This document shows positions 45,606-52,944 of a stretch of 64,000 nucleotides of DNA, piece by piece. Under the pieces are notes generated by a model. That model was not told where the DNA came from. It did no database searches and worked only from the letters and a program-made list of their open reading frames with translations. A program made the translations under genes and the position numbers. The stretch is from positions 4,277,501 to 4,341,500 of the forward strand of contig JADLSH010000145.1 of NCBI GenBank assembly GCA_016169945.1, given 5' to 3'. This DNA is from Trachythela sp. YZ-2020. Its lineage: Eukaryota > Cnidaria > Anthozoa > Malacalcyonacea > Clavulariidae. How positions within the stretch are numbered: the first letter of the stretch is position 1; each line of letters starts with the position of its first letter.

Positions 45606-46348
45606 ATGAGTGGAACACATTTTTATCTTACGCTTCCTAGCAATGCATCCCTAAATATCTTTCCCGATTACAAAACGACTAGTTATCGTGTAAAATTACC
45701 ACAAACCATTGATTTGAATGGCGATTGGGAAGCTGGTTTGTACTCCATCTCTTCCCTAACACATGGTATACTCTATAAGATCATGAGAATCATATCTATT
45801 ACGCTGACAAAAGCGGGTTTTTTCTGGCTACAATTGATGATTACGGTTACTACGAAACCATGCAAGATCTTATCAAATCCACCAATAAAGCTTTGGCAAA
45901 AGATGTTAACGAAAACATTAAGTTAACGTTTAATGCTCGTACTGGAAAAGTGACAGTTCAGTTGAAAAATGGATACCAACTAGCTCTAACAAGAAGAATG
46001 TCGATTATGCTTGGGTTTGGAGGAAAAGATGTAAGATTCGCAACGACCGAAAGTCCTTACGTGGCAGACTTGTTTGGGATGACGACCATCTACGTTTATT
46101 GTGATATTGTTCAACCTCAGATCGTCGGAGATACGAGCGCCCAATTACTCAGAATCATTCCCGTTGAGGGAAAGTCTGGTGACGTCATTACTAAAACTTT
46201 CCCAAACATTCAGTATGTGCCCGTCCAAACCAAATCATTCGAAGACATTGAAATTATTTTAAGGAACGACACAGGCGATCCTGTGCCATTTGAACACGGG
46301 AAGGTGGTGACAACACTTCACTTCAGACAGCATACTTATTTTACCTAA
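45606..46348 (+). pseudogene. Penton-like minor capsid protein
   Basis: Start ATG at 45,606 gives MSGTHFYLTLPSNASLNIFP, then TTSYRVKLPQTIDLNGDWEA, the conserved N-terminus of Polinton minor capsid (single jelly-roll penton) proteins. A frameshift near 45,765-45,840 moves coding into frame 45860-46348. That frame continues with KLTFNARTGKVTVQL, LGFGGKDVRF, ADLFGMTTIYVYCDIVQPQI, and the C-terminal VPFEHGKVVTTLHFRQ. The protein would form capsid vertices. It is followed after two bases by the pVI/pX-like gene. Confidence 0.9.
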
Positions 46349-46350
46349 AG

Positions 46351-46872
46351 ATGAATAATCCATACGTACGTTACTATCTTGATAAAGTTAACAGCAAGGA
46401 CGTGGAATGCCTGTTTTCAGAGGCAGTCCATGGCAGGTAGGTAGGTCATGGACAAATGGGCTATGGACTTGGTGGCCTGTTTCGTAGCGTTGCAAGAGCA
46501 GTCATGCCCATGGTTAGAAGTGGAGCAAAAGCTATCGGTAAAATTGCTTTGAATGCTGGAGCTAATGTGCTAGGAGACGTTGCTTCTGGAAGAAATCTAA
46601 AAGAAGCAGTAAAAACCCGAGGGAGAGAAGCTGGAAACGTCGCAAAGGGAAAAGCCGTTAATCGACTTCAAACTTATGCTCAAACAGGAAGTGGAAAGCG
46701 TGCAAGAAAACTTACAAAGCAAACAGCTAAAAAGAGAAAGGCATCTGCGTCTACTACCAGAAGCAACCAGACCAAGAAGCGGAAAACAGTTAAAAAGAGA
46801 AAGGCATCAACATCTATTACCATAAGCAGTCAGACCAAGAAGCGGAAAACAGCTCCTGACATATTCGGATAA
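46351..46872 (+). pseudogene. pVI/pX-like minor capsid/core protein
   Basis: Begins MNNPYVRYYLDKV, the usual start of this Polinton protein, then passes a small frameshift and stop (46,400-46,440). It resumes at 46456 with GYGLGGLFRSVARAVMPMVR, an amphipathic Gly-rich helix resembling adenoviral pVI/pX peptides, and AGANVLGDVASGRNLKEAVK. The C-terminal part is highly basic. It contains a duplicated block of about 23 residues, KKRKAS-x(3)-T-x-S-x-QTKKRKT, which looks like tandem nuclear-localisation/DNA-binding segments. Ends PDIFG. The duplicate is an in-frame DNA repeat (46,730-46,855). Confidence 0.85.
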
Positions 46873-46874
46873 AC

Positions 46875-47515
46875 ATGTATCTCGTACATTCCAAATCGCA
46901 AGAATGCACAAAGACCGAACTCGATCTGTTCTCTGTACCTCCAACACAAGTCAGTTTGGAAAAAGGACATTGGATAGATCATCAACCTGTTTCCAGTGTA
47001 TCAGACGGTGGTTCAATCACGTTCCTGTCTCCAGATACTGAAGATTATGTCGATTTATCTAAAACGATTCTTGTGGTGAGAGCAAAAGTGACTAAAGCTG
47101 ATGATGCAAATCTTATTGCTGACGAGAAGGTCGGAGTTGTGAACAATTTTCAGCATAGTCTGTTCAAACAAGTCGACGTGTTTTTGAAAGAAAAGCAAGT
47201 GACACAAGCCACAGGAACTTACGCGTACCGAGCATATCTGGAAACCCTCCTAAATTATAATCCGTCAGCGAAGAGATCCCAATTCGCAATGGTCCTCCAC
47301 TATAAGGATATGGGAGGGAAAATGGACGTTGCCGATCCTACACTGGCAGGCGCCGCAGCCAATCTTGGTTTCAAGGCACGTTATGAATTCAGCAAGACAA
47401 GTGGAACTGTTGAAATGACTGGACCTATATTCAGCGACATATTTTTCACCGAACGTCTCCTGCTAAGTTTTGTAGACCTGAAAGTTATTCTGAATCGAAG
47501 TAGTAAAGATTCCCA
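46875..47515 (+). pseudogene. Major capsid protein (double jelly-roll), truncated
   Basis: The frame starts 2 bases after the pVI/pX-like gene. It carries LVHSKSQECTKTELDLFSVP, then PTQVSLEKGHWIDHQPVSSV, FKQVDVFLKEKQVTQATGTY, and AYRAYLETLLNYNPSAKRSQ, all typical of the N-terminal jelly roll of the Polinton hexon-like capsid. Native sequence ends at ILNRSSKD (about 47,512). The last residues of the open frame (to 47,549) come from inserted Penelope-like DNA. About 220 residues remain of a protein that is usually well over 400 residues. No further capsid sequence is found downstream, so the loss is a deletion plus insertion. Confidence 0.95.
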
Positions 47516-47980
47516 CACACACCCCCACGCCCCGGCAGGAAGTATATAAGCGGTCATTTCTTTCGATACTTGTAAACTGCCTGATGATTCTTTTACAGAT
47601 GAAACAGCCTGTTGCAGACAAGTTTTGAGGTAAGCGAAAATCTATATATATAATTATATAGTCAAATCTGCAGACATGCATGTTTCGCCGTTCAACGGCT
47701 CGTCAGTGCAGCTTGTAACGCAGTCTAGATGCGAGTGACTTCGTATTTATACACCATACTCTTGCCCTCACCAAGCGCATGTGGTACAATACTCAGACAC
47801 ATGCGCATCCAGACATGCGTGAAGTGTCTTGGGGCCAGAGTGCTCAAACGAACACAAGGGAAGTGAGCTTTTGCATTATAGCTTATAGCCACCAATTAAC
47901 CTCACAGAGTGCTCAACAACACAAAGTGAAGTATATATATATATATATCTTATAGTGTAATATCATTGTAAAATCGTGCA
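47516..47980 (-). mobile_element. Penelope-like terminal repeat inserted in the capsid gene
   Basis: The stretch holds the PLE-end sequence CAGATGAAACAGCCTGTTGC through GAGGTAAGCGAAAA (47,601-47,640), an AT-rich TATATATAATTATATA spacer, and on the minus strand a PLE-like terminal segment. That segment has a TATA-like TATAAATACG (47,741-47,750) upstream of a hammerhead motif (47,668-47,711). There is no PLE coding capacity. It abuts the truncated capsid on the left and the small minus-strand gene at 47,983 on the right. Confidence 0.75.
47668..47711 (-). ncRNA. Hammerhead ribozyme (type I, PLE-associated)
   Basis: On the minus strand: stem I CTGCA, core CTGACGA, stem II GCCGT-TGA-ACGGC, core GAAA, stem III built on ACATGCATGT, cleavage triplet GTC, stem I partner TGCAG. 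All three helices pair without mismatch, and the conserved core residues are present, with C at the tolerated position 7. Stem III is unusually self-complementary (ACATG/CATGT) and could alternatively promote dimerisation. It lies within a PLE terminal repeat and is the best-formed of the three hammerhead-like motifs in the window. Confidence 0.8.
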
Positions 47981-47982
47981 AT

Positions 47983-48135
47983 TCAATCTTTGATTGCAAA
48001 ATTCAGTGAACACTCGCAAATAACCGTAATGACATCCGCGGGACAATGTTCAATAAGCAGTTTCCGCAGTTTAGGTTTACATTTCGTCATAATGACCTGA
48101 AGATATGGAAGACTTCCTTTCATACGTTTCGACAT
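47983..48135 (-). pseudogene. Small Polinton protein, C-terminally truncated
   Basis: From ATG at 48,135 the 50-residue frame reads SLPYLQVIMTKCKPKLRKLL then IEHCPADVITVICECSLNF. This is the pattern of a small helical protein common in Polintons and related elements (a CKPKLRK-x(5)-C-x-x(2)-VI helix followed by a basic tail). Its expected basic C-terminus is missing: the frame runs into the inserted PLE DNA at about 47,985. It sits 34 bases after the ATPase stop, on the same strand. Confidence 0.65.
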
Positions 48136-48169
48136 GATGGAAATGATGGTTTTAGGTGACACGCGTAGC

Positions 48170-49437
48170 TTAAGTACGCTTGACATAGACAATTTGTCTT
48201 TCCCCGGGCAGAATGTTGGTTCTCAAGCGCATGTTTTCTGGTGTCAGCTGATGACAGTCAATCATTAAATATCCATATGGTTTACTTGGTATGTTTAGGA
48301 AACATTTGTTTGGCAAGTGTTGAAATACAAAGCCAGTCGCGGGGATTTCGGAATATCATCATGTAATGGGAATTTAGACTGATTGTGCGTGACAATTTGC
48401 CGGGTGGAAATAAATTTTGCGTCAGGTACAATCAGGGGCGCCGGAGCCACGGGGCAGCGGGGAAGGCTGCCCCCGCTACCCTTATAGTACGGGGGCACGC
48501 GGGGGCAACCGGTTGCCCTTTTTCTTAACAATAAAGTGCATTGTAATGAATAAATTATTATTACTGTGACCGGACTAGCCCTCATAGGTTTAATAAGGAT
48601 TATGACCGTGCAGTTTAACTAGATTACGTTAATTGACTAGTTTCCTTTTTGATAATTTATCTAGATTTTTCTGGTTTCCTCACACGCCTATAGTTTTCCG
48701 TGGTCGATTAGCACAGTTAAGCTCCACAATAACGCACTTCCCTTAGCTAATTCCTGTGTGTTATCGTGATTTTAGCGCATTTCAGCTTCTTGTGGCTATA
48801 TTGAATATATATGAATATACGAACTGGAAATCTGGATGTATGATTTATATGTGTATAGTCTTAAAAATGTGTAGACTTTCATCCTTTTGTGTATTTTATA
48901 TTGCGTTTTATAATATTCAGAATTATGTAAAATCTCCACTCAAAATGCAGGAAATGGCATTTCAGAGAGCGTAGATTTAAAAATTTTCCGGAGGAGGATA
49001 CCTCCGGACCCTCTACAAATTTCTCGCGCATTTGGCGCTCGTGCCCTTTTCATGGGGCTGCCCCTGCCGCTTCGGCTACCTTCCGGCGCCCCTGGGTACA
49101 ATACAGATATGCCTCGATGATGGGAACCGCGGGTAAATAGATCTGAGACACGTTGATCGTTGGAACACTGACACATTAAATCATCTAACACGATTAGAGA
49201 GTTATCACACCCATCCGTCAAATCGTATAAATTATCCGGAAATCCTTCCACCAATTCAACGTTAGATAAGTCGTCAAATTCGTTTTGATACTCTCCATAA
49301 CAGTATATTACTTTGGTCGGAACAGGATAAAACAGTTCATCTAAATGACGTAGCATGCAACGAACGAGATATGATTTGCCATTCTGAGTCTGCCCACAAA
49401 TATAAAAATTTGCAGGCGTTTTAAATCTCACATCCAT
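48170..49437 (-). pseudogene. FtsK/HerA-type packaging ATPase, split by a hAT MITE
   Basis: The genome-packaging motor of Polintons. The N-terminal part (49,437-49,103) has Walker A GQTQNGKSYL (about residues 15-24), a KVIYCYGEYQNEFDDL segment, and Walker B SLIVLDDLM, then SDLFTRGSHHRGISVLY. At 49,094 a 662-bp element interrupts it. The frame continues from 48,424 as LTQNLFPPGKLSRTISLN, then YMMIFRNPRDW and the C-terminal GYLMIDCHQLTPENMRLRTN, ending with a TAA at 48,170-48,172. Apart from the insertion I see no other certain break, so the gene was probably intact until a recent hAT insertion. Confidence 0.92.
48433..49094. mobile_element. hAT-type MITE with 8-bp target duplication
   Basis: Ends CAGGGGCGCCGGA and TCCGGCGCCCCTG are inverted repeats, and both sides carry the identical 8-mer GGTACAAT (48,425-48,432 and 49,095-49,102). 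An 8-bp duplication and CAGGGGCG termini are typical of hAT transposons. The 662-bp interior has no transposase. The first 100 bp and last 100 bp are GC-rich, the middle AT-rich. Excision with one target copy restores the ATPase frame. Confidence 0.92.
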
Positions 49438-49489
49438 CGTGCATACGTGAAAAACACTGAATAAGTTTTATTTCACATGCTCGTGTACT

Positions 49490-49855
49490 TTATAGTGAAA
49501 AAATGCGTTTGGCGAGAGAAATCATTTTGCTGAAAAAACTTTCCTCAATCTTAAACTCTGTGAAATCAAAGGTTTTAAGAGGTGTAGCAACCAATTGTGC
49601 AGCTCTACGCGTAACGTCCTCGGAGCAAGAGTCTTTCGTCAAATAAACCAAGGTTAAGTAAGACATAGCACGACCAAGATTGTTAACATCCATCTCATAG
49701 AATATAGTTGTTAGATTAAGAGATTTTGCAACAAACGCTTGATACATAGGTTTGTGACGCTCAAGTAAATAATTGATGTGATGTGATAACGTTTTCATAT
49801 CAATGTCAACGTCCTTTTTTCGCAATTCGTCTAAAATCAAATCCATCTTTCCCAC
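49490..49855 (-). CDS. Polinton accessory protein, helical (121 aa)
   Basis: Intact frame of 121 residues, 53 bases upstream of the ATPase on the same strand. It is predicted mainly helical: DLILDELRKKDVDIDMKTLS, MYQAFVAKSLNLTTIF, NNLGRAMSYLTLVYLTKDSC, and a C-terminal hydrophobic/basic helix FFSKMISLAKRIFSL. The N-N-L-G-R-x(3)-Y-L helix recalls the BH1 helix of Bcl-2-fold proteins (NWGR), but no BH3 or BH2 signature is evident. I therefore do not assign a function. Large-DNA viruses and virus-like elements often carry small helical anti-death proteins, which is the only reason to mention it. Confidence 0.6.
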   Translation of the reverse strand: MGKMDLILDELRKKDVDIDMKTLSHHINYLLERHKPMYQAFVAKSLNLTTIFYEMDVNNLGRAMSYLTLVYLTKDSCSEDVTRRAAQLVATPLKTFDFTEFKIEESFFSKMISLAKRIFSL

Positions 49856-49972
49856 TTAACGCAACAACATTAAATGAGCACATTGTGAAACATTTTAATT
49901 ATATATTTGAAATCATAACATTACAAAATAGGTTATACGTGTTTAAACTGTTCATATTGTTCTATAAATGTT

Positions 49973-50491
49973 TCAATTCTGCTGAGAATAAAAGCTGTTG
50001 TAGAACAGCGATATAAAAGGTTCCGGGGCTGTCGGTTGTAGTGGTTCTTCAGGTGCCCATTCAAAATAATCACACGACGCTTCGTTACCGCAGCAAAAGA
50101 ACTTTCGACCTTTGTTAGATCCTTCTTTTTTCACTCTCTTCATGACACACGGCTGTTCGTCATAACAGTTTGGTTTCTCGATTTGATTCTCGTCTGCCCA
50201 CATGCAAATTTAAAGGGAACACGGGTTTTCACGTCCTGCACACGTAAAGTACGGTCAACCAAAGCTCTCTTTCATCATGTCCTTGACCACACGTAACTTT
50301 GCAGGCTTTCGGTGGCTTTCGCATATCGGCTGCTTTAAATTGGTGGCTCTCCAAGCTGCCAAAGCCGTTTGAAATAGCTGACCCTCGTCCTCTGAACAAA
50401 TAAATCCACAGCTCGGTCTTTGTCCACAGAACAAGAAAGAACCTTTTATCGTGGTAGAACAAGAAGCTGGTTTTCCATGTAAACACTCCAT
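49973..50491 (-). pseudogene. Multi-GRF zinc-finger protein
   Basis: GRF zinc fingers bind single-stranded DNA or RNA. From ATG at 50,491 the frame reads CLHGKPASCSTTIKGSFLFC (finger 1, C-x-H-G-K-P start), then QLFQTALAAWRATNLKQPIC and ESHRKPAKLRVVKDMMKESF. A TGA at 50,255-50,257 stands where Arg is expected, a likely CGA to TGA change. Coding goes on in that frame (PYFTCAGRENPCSL) to a stop, then in frame 50203-49973: NCYDEQPCVMKRVKKEGSNK then GRKFFCCGNEASCDYFEW (the last finger). Two defects thus break the gene. The C-terminal PEEPLQPTAPEP is a short linker tail. Confidence 0.85.
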
Positions 50492-50607
50492 CTCTACAAC
50501 TTAAAATGAATACAATACTTATTGCCCTTTAGACTTTTATACTTGCACCGTGTTTACTTGCATACGAAGTTAACCAATCAGATCACGTCGAACGTAAGGA
50601 AATTTTG

Positions 50608-50695
50608 TAGCGCCACAACTCGTTAATATTCATGAGGCGCCACAGTTATAGCGCCACAATTGTGGCGCTACAATGCTATTATTACAATGACGTCA
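50608..50695. promoter_or_regulatory. Internal copy of TIR-type palindromes
   Basis: Between divergent genes (50,491 minus and 50,756 plus) lies CGCCACAACTCGTTAATATT then CATGAGGCGCCAC, a close relative of the inner TIR (CACATGAATATTAATGAGTT). This is followed by the perfect palindrome GCGCCACAATTGTGGCGC (50,651-50,668) and a TGACGTCA site (50,688-50,695). The placement in a divergent intergenic region suggests a shared promoter/enhancer module. Confidence 0.55.
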
Positions 50696-50755
50696 ACATA
50701 TAGGAGCTGATATAAGACGAATCATTGAGTATACATATGTATTGCACATTTCAAA

Positions 50756-51286
50756 ATGTCTGGCTATCTTACTGACGTCGTCGCGATCATAGACATGGAT
50801 GGATTCTTTGTAAACAAAATATTTTTCTGTAAAGAACTGGGCTTCCTGAAAGTTGGAGACGTTACAGCCCAATCCTTCTTTTTTGATACTGGCCTACGCT
50901 GGAGTGATCTGACACCCAAAGACCGAAGGACGTGCAGCTACGTGCAAACTTATATTCACAAACTGCCGTTTGATGTGCCAGCTGGAGTTGACGCTTTCCC
51001 TTTATCAGCCCTAAAAGAAACAATCACGAATCTCTACAATACTACGCGCAAAAACTTTAAGTCTATCATCGAATACAAAGGGGGACACTATGAAAAAGAC
51101 CTGTTAGCAGAGCTCAACATCCCCTCCATTAACCTAGAACGTTTTGGATGCGCTAGGGCCGAAACACTGATAAGCGATCTGATATGGATAGAAACCTGTG
51201 GGAAGCACCTGACAGCCAACGCGTATCAGCACTGCCCCAAAGTGGAAGTAGAGGCGTACGGGCTGTGGTTGGAAAAACAAGTGTGA
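50756..51286 (+). CDS. DEDD/RNase H-like Polinton protein (176 aa)
   Basis: Intact frame of 176 residues. The N-terminus VVAIIDMDGFFVNKIFFCKE is a hydrophobic strand ending in D-x-D-G-F, the pattern that opens RNase H-fold exonucleases. In the middle is IEYKGGHYEKDLLAELNIPS. The end carries LIWIETCGKHLTANAYQHCP then KVEVEAYGLWLEKQV, a conserved C-G-x-H...HC-x(3)-E-V-x(3)-WL block. I recognise the general pattern from proteins encoded in Polintons and host copies but not a named gene. A nuclease role is inference. The stop is followed at once by an A run and a perfect palindrome (51,296-51,311). Confidence 0.65.
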   Translation: MSGYLTDVVAIIDMDGFFVNKIFFCKELGFLKVGDVTAQSFFFDTGLRWSDLTPKDRRTCSYVQTYIHKLPFDVPAGVDAFPLSALKETITNLYNTTRKNFKSIIEYKGGHYEKDLLAELNIPSINLERFGCARAETLISDLIWIETCGKHLTANAYQHCPKVEVEAYGLWLEKQV

Positions 51287-51295
51287 AAAAAAAAA

Positions 51296-51311
51296 GGTTC
51301 CTTTAGGAACC
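51296..51311 (+). terminator. Palindrome after the 51,286 stop codon
   Basis: Perfect 16-base palindrome GGTTCCTTTAGGAACC (TT/TA loop variants), directly after the stop and an A run. A sister palindrome stands after the convergent gene at 51,395-51,410. Possible transcript-end hairpin. Confidence 0.5.
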
Positions 51312-51394
51312 ACCACATTTTATAAAAAGAATTTGACGGATCAAAAACATCTCTTTATATCGACACTCAGTTTACATTCTCTTATAGTTTTGGT

Positions 51395-51410
51395 GGTTCT
51401 TAAAAGAACC
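51395..51410 (-). terminator. Palindrome after the 51,449 stop codon
   Basis: Perfect palindrome GGTTCTTAAAAGAACC, located 38 bases beyond the stop of the minus-strand gene 51,676-51,449, after an A-rich run on that strand. The same GGTTC core is used for the convergent plus-strand gene. Confidence 0.5.
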
Positions 51411-51448
51411 GTTTTTTTCTTTTTTCTTTCTTTTTTATATTTTATTCA

Positions 51449-51676
51449 TCAAGCTCCCCGTAGATCTAGGTTGTCCGTATCTTGCTGCCTGGCTTCTGGT
51501 TGCTCCCTGTATCTTCTCTCCATCTCATATATTACAACAAGCTGAAAGTTATTCTCGAGCATGTACTCATAAAATTCTCTGAGCCTGTCGAGCTCTTCTC
51601 TCCTTGCATTCTCGGCCTCCCTGCGTCTTACCCTATACCTCCTCTACCTCTCATTATTTCGTTCTCTCCTGTTCAT
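51449..51676 (-). pseudogene. bZIP-like small basic protein (one in-frame stop)
   Basis: From ATG at 51,676 to TGA at 51,449 the frame is 75 codons with a single TAG at codon 11. It reads NRRERNNER, then after the stop RRYRVRRREAENARREELDR and LREFYEYMLENNFQL. A basic region with the N-x(6,7)-R pattern, followed by a heptad-like series of Leu/Met/Tyr, resembles a short bZIP DNA-binding domain. The rest (EMERRYREQPEARQQDTDNL) is polar. It may instead be just a charged coiled coil. The neighbouring genes are convergent on its left and same-strand on its right (52,138). Confidence 0.45.
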
Positions 51677-52080
51677 CTTCGCAAAATTTTCACCTCCACA
51701 GTACCGTTATCCTAGGACCAAAACTTTCCACTTCTTTCCCCAAATAAAATACATTTCGCGCGTCATCGTGGCGCCAAAGTTGCACAGGATCAATGCGAGC
51801 TTCCAAGGTCATCTGTAAAGGTTAAAAATTAAGGTCAAGATCAAGGTCGCACGTGAAGTGCACGTGATAATAAGTGTTCTTAATTTTTTAGGAACGTTCT
51901 TAAAAATGTCTGATTTTGCTCTGTATATTTTGAAATTGCCAAAGGCAAAGGACTCAGACATACACTAACTTTCACAATGGAACGTTCAAACAAAGTGTTT
52001 CGCCTACTGGAAATAATTTATGCTAAACATCTCTGTTAAAAAATCAGCTTTACAAGTAACTTTACAAGTAACTTTAAAAA
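51677..52080. other. Polinton intergenic DNA
   Basis: No gene seen. The interval contains TGGCGCCAAAGTTG (51,771), repeats of CACGTGAAGTGCACGTGATA (about 51,850), and GTTCTTAA/AGGAACGTTCTTA motifs near 51,877-51,902 that echo the GGTTC palindromes to the left. It is the probable promoter region of the 51,676 gene. Confidence 0.4.
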
Positions 52081-52118
52081 TACAAACGCTATATGTAAAC
52101 TTATTAAAAGCGTTTGTA
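52081..52118 (-). terminator. Hairpin after the 52,138 stop codon
   Basis: TACAAACGCT (52,081-52,090) pairs exactly with AGCGTTTGTA (52,109-52,118), an 18-base loop between. It starts 20 bases beyond the stop of the minus-strand gene, on its downstream side. Confidence 0.5.
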
Positions 52119-52137
52119 TTAAAAGTGTTTTATTGTC

Positions 52138-52614
52138 TCACTGATCTTCGCTCCAATACGTAAGATAGTTCAAAATAGGCTGAAACTCGTGAAAGCCCAA
52201 ACTCTGCTTCAGGTTCTTCAAAAAATCAAGAGTTACTTCATGATTTTTTCCCAAGTTTTTATAATGTTCCTTTGCACGTTCGTAATATGTCAGTTTCATC
52301 ACACGAACAGCCTCAACAAATTGCTTGCTCAGGATTCCCCGCTCCAACACACGCTCCACAGCCTCCAAACCATACATTAACCATCCTTCTTCCTTCGATA
52401 ACATAAGACACTCGTGTCTTCTTTGACCAGGGTGATTCACCTCACAACCTAAACACTTTTCTTTACAAAGCTTTCCGACTTCGCAGGCAACAGCTTCGAA
52501 AAATATAGCATTCATCAAATCACACACGTTTTTCACCTCTGCTTCGTCCACAATTAAATCGCTGGCCGTGAACACCTCTTCTTCCTTTGGGGAAATACTC
52601 ATAACATTCATCAA
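52138..52614 (-). CDS. Cys/His protein with C-x2-C...HPxQ motif, paralog B
   Basis: 158 residues, the rightmost Polinton gene, directly inside the right TIR. It carries C54-x2-C57-x3-H61-P-G-Q-x2-H67-x-C69-LM, as in paralog A at 43,840-44,232 (130 aa). The following helix aligns too (KEEGWLMYGLEAVERVLERG against KDEQLCLYFDKALSKI). An acidic N-terminus (SPKEEEVFTASDLIVDEAEV) and a helical C-terminus (ALLxNLKQ-like, ending YLTYWSEDQ) are specific to B. The frame is intact. Function unknown; a zinc-binding fold is inferred from the spacing. Both copies are on the minus strand at opposite ends of the element. Confidence 0.75.
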   Translation of the reverse strand: MMNVMSISPKEEEVFTASDLIVDEAEVKNVCDLMNAIFFEAVACEVGKLCKEKCLGCEVNHPGQRRHECLMLSKEEGWLMYGLEAVERVLERGILSKQFVEAVRVMKLTYYERAKEHYKNLGKNHEVTLDFLKNLKQSLGFHEFQPILNYLTYWSEDQ

Positions 52615-52735
52615 ATCACATAAGTTTTCCCTCTCTGACTGCTTAAAAATCTCTATGAAAAATAATCTAACCTTTCCAATTTATACTTTACTATGTACAT
52701 TCATTAGTATGCCATTTTGGCGGGAAATCGAATCC

Positions 52736-52944
52736 CGTAACAACTCATTAATATTCATGTGGCGCCACAATTATCGCGCGACAATTCATGACGTCATGTG
52801 GCGTGACAATTGTCGCGCGACAATTCACCATGTGGCGCGACAAATGTTATGCGACAATTCATGACATCATATGGCGGGAAAATACGAACACCCTATGACG
52901 TCATATGGCGGGAAAATTTTGCTATATGGGGGCGGTTACCTACT
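52736..52944 (-). repeat. Polinton right terminal inverted repeat
   Basis: Inverse of 38,103-38,345, ending GGGGGCGGTTACCTACT. TGACGTCA sites lie at 52,789 and 52,896. The palindrome TTGTCGCGCGACAA is present once or twice depending on alignment, and an extra GTGGCG unit differs from the left copy. Confidence 0.95.

Larger units (their letters stand above)
38103..52944. mobile_element. Polinton/Maverick element, defective
   Basis: A 14,842-bp element bounded by inverted repeats that begin AGTAGGTAACCGCCCCCATA at both ends. Gene content is diagnostic: protein-primed family-B polymerase, chromodomain retroviral-type integrase, penton-like minor capsid, pVI/pX-like protein, double-jelly-roll major capsid and FtsK/HerA-type packaging ATPase. 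Polintons transpose by self-synthesis and are thought to be able to form virions. The usual 6-bp target duplication is only partly preserved (TTTGAT left, CATGAT right; 4 of 6). Polymerase, integrase, major capsid and ATPase are all broken, and no adenain-like protease is visible. It is a dead copy. Confidence 0.95.

Noticed and set aside
47500..48000. Adenain-like protease of the Polinton
   Set aside because: Looked for between the major capsid and the ATPase and elsewhere in the element; no recognisable protease motif was seen.
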